From assembly GCA_002403785.1 (NCBI GenBank), contig DHIM01000105.1:1-8712 (forward strand): DNA of 8,712 bases. Reading direction: 5' to 3'. The notes beneath the pieces were generated by a model. It was not told the origin of the DNA and searched no databases. It saw nothing but the letters and a program-made list of their open reading frames with translations. The stretch is from Clostridium sp. UBA4746 (GTDB lineage Bacteria; Bacillota; Clostridia; Clostridiales; Clostridiaceae). This document shows positions 1 to 5,722 of this stretch, in pieces (the first letter of the stretch is position 1; each line of letters opens with the position of its first letter). A program made the position numbers and the translations under genes.

Positions 1-240
1 TTATTACGTTCTTTTACTAAACAAAAGGGAATATCACCATATAGCTACCTTGAAACCATTAGAATTAGTAAAGCAAAGAAATTTTTAGAACAGGGTATTG
101 CTCCAATAGATGTCGCGTTGCAAACAGGTTTTACAGACCAAAGCCATTTCACAAATTTTTTTAAAAAACTAATTGGTCTAACACCAAAGCAATACATGAA
201 TATATTTAGAGGCAAATGTAGGAGGACAGAAGATGACTGA
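1..240 (+). CDS. AraC-family transcriptional regulator, C-terminal part (5' end outside window)
   Basis: The frame is open from the first base to TGA at 238-240, giving 79 residues of a protein whose start lies upstream. What remains is most of the AraC/XylS double helix-turn-helix DNA-binding domain. A linker helix (SYLETIRISKAKKFLEQG) leads to the second HTH, with the family signature IDVALQTGFTDQSHFTNFFK followed by GLTPKQYM, a close match to the usual C-terminal end of AraC regulators. The ligand-binding half is not visible, so the inducer is unknown. The stop codon overlaps the start of the EamA transporter by 8 bp, so the two are probably translationally coupled. By family habit it likely activates the downstream transporter and DUF2000 genes, which is inference. 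Family assignment is secure; specificity is not. Confidence 0.93.
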   Translation, partial: LLRSFTKQKGISPYSYLETIRISKAKKFLEQGIAPIDVALQTGFTDQSHFTNFFKKLIGLTPKQYMNIFRGKCRRTEDD

Positions 241-1180
241 TAAAAAAAATACTGCTGGACATTTGTCGGCACTTATCACAATTCTAATTTGGGGAACAAC
301 TTTTGTTTCGACTAAAGTATTGTTAAAAGATTTCATGCCGATAGAAATCCTATTTTTTCGATTTATAATTGGTTATATTACTTTATTGTTAGTATACCCA
401 CACCACGTCAAAATGTTAAATCTTAAACAAGAATTATATTTCGTAGTAGCTGGACTACTAGGGGTAACTTTGTACTTTCTTTTAGAAAACATTGCACTAA
501 CCTACACACTTGCGTCCAATGTTGGTGTCATTATTTCAATCGCTCCATTTTTCACTGCCATTTTTGCGCATATGTTTCTAGACCACGAAAAGCTGACGTT
601 ACGCTTTTTCATTGGGTTTATAGTGGCTACATTAGGTATTATACTTGTTAGTTTTAATGGGGATTTTGTACTGAAATTAAATCCCTTAGGTGATATATTG
701 GCGGTGATTGCTGCAATTGTATGGGCTGTTTATTCTGTTCTTATGAGAAAAATTAGCGGATTTCAGTATAATACTATCGGGTCTACGCGCAAAGTGTTTT
801 TTTATGGATTATTTTTTATGATACCCGTAATATTTATGTTTAAATTCAAGCTGGGTTTAGACAGGTTTACCAGCGCGGCATACCTACTGAATATTTTATA
901 TTTAGGTTTTGGTGCTTCTGCGCTATGTTTTGTAACTTGGAATTGGTCTGTCAAGATTTTGGGGGTCGTTAAGACAAGTGTATATATTTACTTAGTACCT
1001 GTAATCACAGTAGTTTCGTCTGCCGTTTTGCTACATGAAAATATTACATGGATTGCAATGGTGGGAATCATTCTTACATTAGCAGGGTTGTTTATTTCAG
1101 AGGGGAAACAAATTGTAAAATTAAGGAGGAAAATAAATGATACCAGAACAAGATACAAAATGCGTTATAGTAATAGATGA
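233..1180 (+). CDS. EamA/DMT-superfamily transporter (RhaT/YdcZ-type permease)
   Basis: A 315-residue integral membrane protein with about ten hydrophobic segments in two tandem EamA repeats (about residues 10-141 and 152-288). The first repeat opens with the typical IWGTTFVSTK helix and contains ENIALTYTLASNVGVIISIAPFFTAI, the usual EamA core. The second contains AIVWAVYSVLMRK and ends at LTLAGLFISEGK. Members export metabolites, amino acids or drugs across the cytoplasmic membrane; the substrate cannot be read from sequence. The ATG is chosen because AGGAGG at 220-225 sits 7 nt upstream. It overlaps the AraC gene by 8 bp. The tail after residue 300 is basic, and its last 44 bp overlap the DUF2000 gene, so the ribosome binding site of that gene lies inside this one. 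A TAA (1134-1136) in another frame abuts the next ATG, so a one-base indel near the 3' end could have extended this protein by about 15 residues. Confidence 0.93.
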   Translation: MTDKKNTAGHLSALITILIWGTTFVSTKVLLKDFMPIEILFFRFIIGYITLLLVYPHHVKMLNLKQELYFVVAGLLGVTLYFLLENIALTYTLASNVGVIISIAPFFTAIFAHMFLDHEKLTLRFFIGFIVATLGIILVSFNGDFVLKLNPLGDILAVIAAIVWAVYSVLMRKISGFQYNTIGSTRKVFFYGLFFMIPVIFMFKFKLGLDRFTSAAYLLNILYLGFGASALCFVTWNWSVKILGVVKTSVYIYLVPVITVVSSAVLLHENITWIAMVGIILTLAGLFISEGKQIVKLRRKINDTRTRYKMRYSNR

Positions 1181-1562
1181 AAATCTTCCAATTGGAATAC
1201 TTGCAAATACTGCTGCAATATTAGGCATTACGTTAGGAAAGCATATTCCACAACTTGTAGGTGAAGATGCAACCGACGCTTCGGGACAAAACCATTTAGG
1301 CATTATTAAAATACCTGTTCCAATCCTAAAAGGGAACAAGGAAATACTTAGGGAATTGAGAAAAAAATTATTCACTTCTGATTTTAATGATATTGTTGTG
1401 GCTGACTTTTCTGATGTTGCACAAAGTTGTAATATTTACACCGAATATTTACAGAAAATATCAACCACACCAGAAACGGAACACACTTATTTTGGTCTTA
1501 TTATATGTGGTAATAGGAAAAAAGTTAATAAGCTAACAGGGAGTATGCCTTTATTAAGATAA
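1137..1562 (+). CDS. DUF2000-family protein
   Basis: 141 residues, the usual full length for DUF2000. It begins with DTKCVIVIDENLPIGILANTAAILGITLGK (positions 7-36 overall), a hallmark of the family, followed by VGEDATDASGQNHLGI (41-56) and a conserved C-terminal LIICGNRKKVNKLTGSMPLL segment. From family knowledge, DUF2000 is related to the peptidyl-tRNA hydrolase 2 fold, but no activity is established, so none is claimed. The ATG follows AAGGAGGA (1123-1130) by 6 nt. The gene is the third member of an AraC / EamA exporter / DUF2000 set, a grouping I recall from Bacillota, which suggests an accessory role to the exporter or its substrate. No convincing terminator follows. Cytosolic, with no signal peptide. 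Confidence 0.88.
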   Translation: MIPEQDTKCVIVIDENLPIGILANTAAILGITLGKHIPQLVGEDATDASGQNHLGIIKIPVPILKGNKEILRELRKKLFTSDFNDIVVADFSDVAQSCNIYTEYLQKISTTPETEHTYFGLIICGNRKKVNKLTGSMPLLR

Positions 1563-1698
1563 TAGGCAAAATGTGACACTATGCTTAATTCACATGATTC
1601 TTATATTGTTCAATGGTCATGTTCTCTATAATAAAGAATGATTACTATGTTGAATAAAAACAGAATGCTATATTAATTAATGCAAGGGAGTATTTACA

Positions 1699-1909
1699 AT
1701 GGAGAAAAAACTTAAATATCGATTGATTACAGGAAAAAATGATGCAAACTTGTAGAGATAGGCAGTTTAGTAAAAATCCATGTACCTTACATTCAATTAT
1801 ATCTTTAGAAAAATATGAACATTGTTTATTTGAAGGAATTTGCGTAGGGAGTTTAAATGAAAATTATCAAAAGTTTTGGGAACCACAGGTTCTAACTTAC
1901 TATTATTAA
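1699..1909 (+). pseudogene. Possible DUF1737-like remnant with frame change
   Basis: AAGGGAG (1684-1690) precedes an ATG at 1699 that encodes 18 residues (MEKKLKYRLITGKNDANL) and then stops at TAG (1753-1755). The YRLITGKNDA start is what I expect of DUF1737 small proteins, whose next residues are normally a Cys-containing helix. Switching to the overlapping frame (ATG 1739, stop 1907-1909) continues as ...TCRDRQFSKNPCTLHSII... for 56 residues, but this does not resemble the rest of DUF1737. It is therefore either a degenerated gene or two unrelated short frames. The remaining intergenic sequence (1563-1698, 1910-2037) shows no gene. The only structure is a weak CTAAC/GTTAG pair around 1922-1946 and a poor promoter-like pair (TTGTTC 1606, TATAAT 1627, spacing 15). 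Confidence 0.35.
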
Positions 1910-2037
1910 AATTAAACTTCAACTAACAAACACTACTATTCGTTAGGTAAAGAGGGAATATGAAATGTCATTAGTTGCTTCACACTTTTAAAATATTGTT
2001 TCGTTGCTAAAAAACATTGTTATTAGGAGGATAAGGT

Positions 2038-2379
2038 TTGAAAAGATATAGAAAATTCTTATTAGTTGCATTTCTCATGTTTATTATATTGATTGCATCG
2101 TTATTTCCTAAAATATCCTATGGAATTGATTCAATGCTAGTCTCATACAATAAAAGACCAATTTTTGTTATACCAGTTACCAGTTATAAAGATGGCGGCA
2201 CGACTATATATCAAGGGATAGACTATCAAGTAATAAAGTGGAATAGGGAAACAACTTTGATTAATTCAGATGGTATAACTGAAAGTGGGATAGAAAGAGG
2301 AGACGAAATTTCTAAGAGTCCAAATTATAAAAATGTAAATGATGGACCTAGTAAAAAAATTAAATTTATTAGTCATTAA
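2038..2379 (+). CDS. Small membrane-anchored or secreted hypothetical protein
   Basis: 113 residues starting at TTG, selected because AGGAGG (2025-2030) sits exactly 7 nt upstream and no ATG has comparable spacing. The N-terminus is a classical signal/anchor: basic KRYRK, then a hydrophobic stretch at about residues 7-24, then KISYG. There is no lipobox cysteine, so it is not a lipoprotein. Cleavage after SYG is possible but not compelling. The mature part has KDGGTTIYQGIDYQVIKWN (51-69), similar in style to small extracytoplasmic Bacillota proteins with a GG-x-YxGxGYxVI pattern; I know of no function for them. The C-terminus is hydrophilic and charged. It stands alone between decayed sequence and the GNAT gene. 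A 20-codon ATG frame follows (2404-2466), but I do not regard it as a gene. Confidence 0.7.
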   Translation: MKRYRKFLLVAFLMFIILIASLFPKISYGIDSMLVSYNKRPIFVIPVTSYKDGGTTIYQGIDYQVIKWNRETTLINSDGITESGIERGDEISKSPNYKNVNDGPSKKIKFISH

Positions 2380-2494
2380 TGTTTATGATAAGAGGTAAAT
2401 ATTAATGAAAATCAAACTGAAGAATGACGAATTATTAAAAATGAAATTAATAAACTATGCGAAGTAATATATTTTATTAGGTAGGCGAATTTGT

Positions 2495-2977
2495 GTGGAA
2501 ATTATAAAGTTGCAGAAAAATGATATCACAAATGCTCTTGATTTAGTGTGGAGAGTTTTTCAAGAATTCGAAGCACCTGATTACTCAAAACAAGGCATTG
2601 AAGAATTTAGAAAATTTATATCTTACAATTCTATTATTGAACAATATGATTCAGCAGAATTAAAACTTGATTTAACAGGTGTAATTGCAACAAGAGGAAT
2701 TAATCATATATGCATGATGTTTGTGCATAAAGAGTATCATAGACAAGGCATAGCAAGAAGTTTATTTCAAACAGTTGAAGAGAGATGTAAAAGTGAGGAT
2801 AATATTAGTAAGATTACAGTAAATTCATCTCCATATGCAATAGAAGTTTATCATCGTTTTGGATTTTTGGATACAAACGAAGAACTTACTGTTAATGGTA
2901 TAAATCCAATCAAGAATTTCACTCCAGTTAATTCTTATTATAATAATCTACATTCTAAAGATTTTACATTGCCCTAA
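2495..2977 (+). CDS. GNAT-family N-acetyltransferase
   Basis: 160 residues, the normal size of a single-domain GNAT. It transfers an acyl group from acetyl-CoA to an amine; the substrate is unknown. The fold signature is clear: HICMMFVHKEYHRQGIARSL (71-90) holds beta-4 and the pyrophosphate-binding motif A loop (R/Q-x-x-G-x-G/A, here HRQGIA), and SSPYAIEVYHRFGFLDTNEE (111-130) is motif B with the usual Y-x-x-x-GF pattern. The opening MEIIKLQKNDITNALDLVWRVF matches the first strand and helix of this group. Translation begins at GTG; the preceding TTAGGTAGG (about 2478-2486) is a modest ribosome binding site, so expression may be low. It has no operon partner: the gap to the next gene is about 250 bp. 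Cytosolic. Confidence 0.88.
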   Translation: MEIIKLQKNDITNALDLVWRVFQEFEAPDYSKQGIEEFRKFISYNSIIEQYDSAELKLDLTGVIATRGINHICMMFVHKEYHRQGIARSLFQTVEERCKSEDNISKITVNSSPYAIEVYHRFGFLDTNEELTVNGINPIKNFTPVNSYYNNLHSKDFTLP

Positions 2978-2994
2978 AAGATTAGGCTATGCTT

Positions 2995-3018
2995 AAGATA
3001 AACGTTGAGATTTATCTT
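2995..3018 (+). repeat. Perfect 8-bp inverted repeat after GNAT gene
   Basis: AAGATAAA (2995-3002) and TTTATCTT (3011-3018) pair perfectly around an 8-nt loop, 18 bp past the GNAT stop. The nearest T-run (about 3035-3041) is too far for a canonical intrinsic terminator and the stem is AT-only, so termination here would be weak. It overlaps the candidate -35 of the next gene and might instead be regulatory. Confidence 0.4.
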
Positions 3019-3046
3019 GACTAATGGTAAGAAGTTTTTTTATATT
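3017..3046 (+). promoter_or_regulatory. Candidate sigma-A promoter for the two-TM gene
   Basis: TTGACT (3017-3022) and TATATT (3041-3046) are separated by 18 bp. This is a plausible promoter for the gene starting at 3231, leaving a leader of about 180 nt. The sequence is AT-rich, so chance matches are common. Confidence 0.35.
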
Positions 3047-3230
3047 TTTAAAGTGAGTTATTTCTAAAAATAAGAGACCATAATCATTGGCGCAAAGGAT
3101 GGTGAATATATCTGTTAAAAGGTGAGGATATAGTTCATAAATTATAATGAAGGATAATTTCTATATGATGGGTGTTTGTCCATATTATGTTATAATAACT
3201 ACTAACATATGTGATTGGGGAGTGGTTATC

Positions 3231-4028
3231 GTGAGAAAAGAACAAGTAAGGAATAAGCAATGGTCCTTTTGGTTTTTGATATGTATATTATTGCTATTAG
3301 GGGTAGGCTTTATTTTAGCAAGTCAGTATATAACTAATGAATTTTTGAAAACAAGTTGTAGTAATATTGCATCTGCTATAATTGTTGCAGGTATATTTAG
3401 TGCTGTGAATGAAAAAATTATAAAGGATAATTTGATAGAACTTATCTTGTCTAAAATAAAGTTAAAACAAGAAATTGATGAAACTGGTATAGAAGAAGTA
3501 TTTACAGATATATCAGATGTGGATTATAGATATTACTTAAAAGCAGCTAAGCGAAACATAGATATATTACATGTATATGGAAGAACGTGGACTACAAATA
3601 ATATTGATATTATCCAAGATAAATTAGTAGCTTCAAATTGTAATATAAGAGTTATACTTGTTGACCCAGAGTCTCCTTTTATTGAGGGGTTAGCACAATC
3701 TTATGTAACAACATCTGATGACTTAAAAAAAAGAATACAAGACGTATCAGTTATGTGGAAGAATTTATATGCTGAGAAAATAGTAAGAAAAAGGAAGACA
3801 ACTCAGAGTAGTATAAAATTATATTATCATAAAAGTCAGCCTGCAAGTGCACTTTATAGAATAGATGACCGTATAATAAATGTTCAAAATAGGTGCACGA
3901 GTGGGAGAAGTAAAAAGCTGACTACAATTATTTGCAAGGATACTAGGAGAGCAGATGACATATATGATAATTTTCTTAATGATATAGAGGAGCTAATTAC
4001 CAATTCAAGTGAAATAAAGTTAGAATAA
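3231..4028 (+). CDS. Two-TM membrane protein with PLD-like (DUF5919-like) cytosolic domain
   Basis: I place the start at GTG 3231 (265 residues): GGGGAG (3217-3222) is 8 nt upstream, while the in-frame ATG at 3147 has no ribosome binding site. Two hydrophobic segments (about 12-31 and 43-58) form an N-terminal hairpin anchor. A short charged linker leads to a soluble domain (about 96-258) with YLKAAKRNIDILHVYGRTWTT, then NIRVILVDPESPF (138-150), a helical stretch, and IKLYYHKSQPASALYRIDDR (195-214). The strand plus VDP-x-SP and H-x-x-x-P...YRIDD order recalls the PLD-like/DUF5919-type domains found with bacterial sensors. A canonical HxKx4D catalytic motif is absent, so phospholipase activity should not be assumed. 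Possible roles are membrane-tethered signalling or a stress or defence effector, both inferred. No partner gene is adjacent: a weakly structured region with IS debris follows. Confidence 0.65.
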   Translation: MRKEQVRNKQWSFWFLICILLLLGVGFILASQYITNEFLKTSCSNIASAIIVAGIFSAVNEKIIKDNLIELILSKIKLKQEIDETGIEEVFTDISDVDYRYYLKAAKRNIDILHVYGRTWTTNNIDIIQDKLVASNCNIRVILVDPESPFIEGLAQSYVTTSDDLKKRIQDVSVMWKNLYAEKIVRKRKTTQSSIKLYYHKSQPASALYRIDDRIINVQNRCTSGRSKKLTTIICKDTRRADDIYDNFLNDIEELITNSSEIKLE

Positions 4029-4043
4029 ATATTATGGCATAAG

Positions 4044-4063
4044 CATTTCTTCTAGAAGAAATG
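4044..4063. repeat. 20-bp perfect palindrome
   Basis: CATTTCTTCTAGAAGAAATG is identical to its own reverse complement, with no spacer, and begins 16 bp after the stop of the two-TM gene. It has no loop of its own and no T-run on the plus strand (it is followed by GTAAAAAAC), so it is a poor terminator for that gene. It could extrude as a cruciform or bind a dimeric protein; which of these is unknown. Confidence 0.85.
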
Positions 4064-4387
4064 GTAAAAAACATAATTGAGTAAATTAAAAAGTGTATAG
4101 GGAAGAAGTATTGGGGATTATGAATAGGGTCATTATGTATAAATGTTGTAATGGGGAAAATTGTTAATATAAATGAAAAGTGGATTAAGTTGAGAATTAG
4201 TTATGTTTGCAGACAATACATTTGAATAAGACCACTAAGAAAGTATTAAAAAGCTGTACAGCATAAAACAAGTTCTAGATGATAAATTCTACATTTGTAA
4301 GCAAAAGATTCAATAATCAACGTAATAAACTACATATTAGAGTTTAAATATGCTATTTAAGTTATATTTAAAAATAAGTCTAATTTA

Positions 4388-4424
4388 ACTAAACTACTAT
4401 ATGTGTTACATCATTTAGTTTAGT
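4388..4424. repeat. Inverted repeat with nested inner stem
   Basis: ACTAAACTA (4388-4396) pairs perfectly with TAGTTTAGT (4416-4424). Inside the 19-nt loop a second stem, ATGT/ACAT, closes on GTT (4401-4411). Flanking TTT/AAA can extend the outer stem past one bulge. It lies 20 bp before the transposase remnant. It could be an old terminator or the edge of a mobile element; there is no T-run after it. Confidence 0.55.
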
Positions 4425-4443
4425 AAATAGGAGCTATGTCTGA

Positions 4444-4738
4444 GAATTAACAGTTTCTGTTTTAAGGGTTCAGTATAACTATTATAAAAACATTATGACT
4501 GAACTAATATGTAAAGGTAGGATGAAACATACAGAGTTAGAAAGGCTCTTATGTGAATCAGTTTCATAGTGTTGCTACAAAATATCTTGCTAACTACATG
4601 TACTGGTTTAAGTGGTTAGAGTTCTTTAAAACAGAGAAGGATACTGAAAAAAGCAAACATTTATTAGTTTAATCACATACATCTCATTCTGATACAAAGT
4701 TAAAGGATTTTAAAATAAGAGAAGCAATTTATATTTAA
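4444..4738 (+). pseudogene. Degenerate IS1595-like transposase remnant
   Basis: Two consecutive frames together read as the C-terminal half of an ISXO2/IS1595-type transposase. The first (4444-4569) gives ELTVSVLRVQYNYYKNIM, then TELICKGRMKHTELERLL, the strand and helix after the central catalytic Asp region. The second (4541-4738) gives NQFHSVATKYLANYMYWFKW, LEFFKTEKDTEKSKHLLV, a TAA at 4670-4672, then in the same frame SHTSHSDTKLKDFKIREAIY and a final stop at 4736-4738. The segment ordinarily lying between ERLL and FHSVATKY is missing, which I estimate from memory of the family at about 60 residues. The element is therefore dead by internal deletion, frame change and an in-frame stop. The N-terminal zinc-ribbon half is not recognisable upstream. 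The family is assigned from memory of conserved C-terminal motifs, without a search. Confidence 0.75.
4468..4504. repeat. 7-bp inverted repeat in transposase remnant
   Basis: GTTCAGT (4468-4474) pairs with ACTGAAC (4498-4504), extendable by ATAA/TTAT across a one-base bulge. It lies inside the remnant's reading frame. It may be coincidental, or a scar of the rearrangement that shortened the element. Confidence 0.4.
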
Positions 4739-4751
4739 TAATGTTAAATAT

Positions 4752-4780
4752 TTGAAATACGTACTTAATTTTTATATAAT
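4752..4780 (+). promoter_or_regulatory. Sigma-A type promoter of the methyltransferase gene
   Basis: TTGAAA (4752-4757) and a perfect TATAAT (4775-4780) are separated by the ideal 17 bp. A start near 4787 would give a leader of about 30 nt ending in the AAAGGGG ribosome site. It begins only 14 bp after the last stop of the transposase remnant, so it may lie in or at the end of the old insertion sequence. Confidence 0.75.
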
Positions 4781-4817
4781 AAGATAAGGAAACAATGGTA
4801 AGAAAGGGGTAAATGCT

Positions 4818-5480
4818 TTGGGAGATAACAATAATGTATGGGAAAAAACTTATCAAAATACAAAACAGTTATGGGGTTCAAATCCTGACTCGAAATTAAT
4901 GCAATATTTTGATTTAATAAAAAGGGGAAATTTACTTGATTTAGGGATTGGAGAAGGCAGAAATGCTCTGCCATTTACTTTTGAAGGATTTAATATTGAT
5001 GGAGTAGATATCACTGAAACAGCTTTAAATAGATGTAAAGAAAATCTTAATAAAAAAAATTTGGTAATTAATTTAGTTAATTCTGATTTAAGAGAGTATG
5101 ATATAAAGAAAGACACTTACACATTAATTATTGTAGCTAATGTTTTAAATTTTTTTAGAAAATCAGAGATAAAAATAATAATAGAGAAAATAAAAGAAGG
5201 TTTAAAAGAAGACGGGGTAGTATATTTGAATATATTTTCAACTTTAGAACCACGATATAAATTAATGAAAACAAGTGAAAAACAAGTAGAAAAAAATACA
5301 ACTGATATAGAAGAAAAGGAATCATATATACATTACTTCACTCAAGAAGAAATAAATAGCTATTTTTCAGAATTTGAACTATTCTGTTGTTCCGAAGGGT
5401 TAGAGTATTATTATAGCCATGGGAATCCACATTATCACGGTGGAATTGAATTCATGGCTCGCAAGAAAAGATTCTTATAA
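4818..5480 (+). CDS. Class I SAM-dependent methyltransferase (TehB-like)
   Basis: 220 residues. The Rossmann methyltransferase order is clear: motif I LLDLGIGEGRNA (39-50) for SAM binding, the acidic end of beta-2 GVDIT (62-66), NSDLREY (88-94) near the adenine site, and the YTLIIVANVLNFF strand (101-113). The opening WEKTYQNTKQLWGSNPDSKL is the cap seen in TehB-like small-molecule methyltransferases, and the closing HYFTQEEINSYF and GGIEFMARKK fit this group. The substrate is unknown; tellurite or thiol methylation is only an analogy. TTG 4818 is chosen because AAAGGGG lies 8 nt upstream; the ATG at 4813 is out of frame and closes quickly. It is monocistronic between its own promoter and a hairpin. 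It releases SAH, which the nucleosidase at 6465 could degrade. Cytosolic. Confidence 0.88.
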   Translation: MGDNNNVWEKTYQNTKQLWGSNPDSKLMQYFDLIKRGNLLDLGIGEGRNALPFTFEGFNIDGVDITETALNRCKENLNKKNLVINLVNSDLREYDIKKDTYTLIIVANVLNFFRKSEIKIIIEKIKEGLKEDGVVYLNIFSTLEPRYKLMKTSEKQVEKNTTDIEEKESYIHYFTQEEINSYFSEFELFCCSEGLEYYYSHGNPHYHGGIEFMARKKRFL

Positions 5481-5568
5481 GGTTGCTATTAAAGAAACTG
5501 AAATACTAACACTTAATACTTGCATAAATAATATCGCTATAGCTTCATAATATTTTTAAAATTTAAAA

Positions 5569-5596
5569 TAAAGGAAGCCTAAAATGGCTTCCTTTA
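5569..5596 (+). terminator. Strong hairpin terminator after methyltransferase
   Basis: TAAAGGAAGCC and GGCTTCCTTTA form an 11-bp perfect stem with a 6-nt loop (5580-5585), about 90 bp past the methyltransferase stop. The plus-strand T-tract is short (CCTTTAAAATTG), but the stem is the most GC-rich structure in the neighbourhood. On the minus strand it is followed by a T-rich run. It separates the methyltransferase from the next operon. Confidence 0.7.
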
Positions 5597-5722
5597 AAAT
5601 TGTAGTATTATCAATAACTAAAACAACTTTGTGTATTGAGAGATTTATGAAAGTATATTGCATCATTAATAAGTTTATTTTATTAAAAGCAATTTTGTAA
5701 AAACTATAATTGGGGGAGTATT

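Larger units (their letters stand above)
4029..4443. other. Non-coding/decayed stretch without recognisable gene
   Basis: I find no plausible coding frame on either strand. Stops are dense in all frames and no ribosome-site/start pair leads anywhere. It contains a 20-bp palindrome just after the upstream gene, a 10-bp palindrome GCTGTACAGC (about 4252-4261) and an inverted repeat at 4388-4424. It may be the eroded left part of the insertion sequence whose transposase remnant starts at 4444, but I could not recognise the N-terminal transposase domain in it. Confidence 0.5.

Noticed and set aside
45..272. Minus-strand open frame opposite the AraC/EamA junction
   Set aside because: It is antisense to two well-supported genes, has no ribosome site and resembles no family.
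1121..1375. Minus-strand open frame inside DUF2000
   Set aside because: Shadow of a conserved gene on the plus strand, with no translation signals.
2404..2466. 20-codon ATG frame between the small hypothetical and GNAT genes
   Set aside because: Too short, lysine-rich by base composition, and only a weak AGAGGT ribosome-like site.
3147..3230. Longer N-terminus for the two-TM protein from ATG 3147
   Set aside because: No ribosome site at suitable spacing, whereas GTG 3231 has GGGGAG 8 nt upstream and puts the charged residues directly before TM1.
3825..3880. Phospholipase D HKD motif in the two-TM protein
   Set aside because: The segment reads HKSQPASALYRIDD and does not fit HxKx4D, so catalytic PLD activity is not supported.
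4813..4818. ATG 4813 as methyltransferase start
   Set aside because: It is out of frame with the conserved protein and its frame closes after about 30 codons; the in-frame TTG 4818 has better spacing.
4765..5116. Two minus-strand open frames opposite the methyltransferase start
   Set aside because: They are antisense to clear SAM-binding motifs and to the promoter, and have no ribosome site.
5705..5710. TATAAT as -10 of the QueG-like gene
   Set aside because: It abuts the ribosome site and would start the transcript inside that site; no -35 at the right distance.
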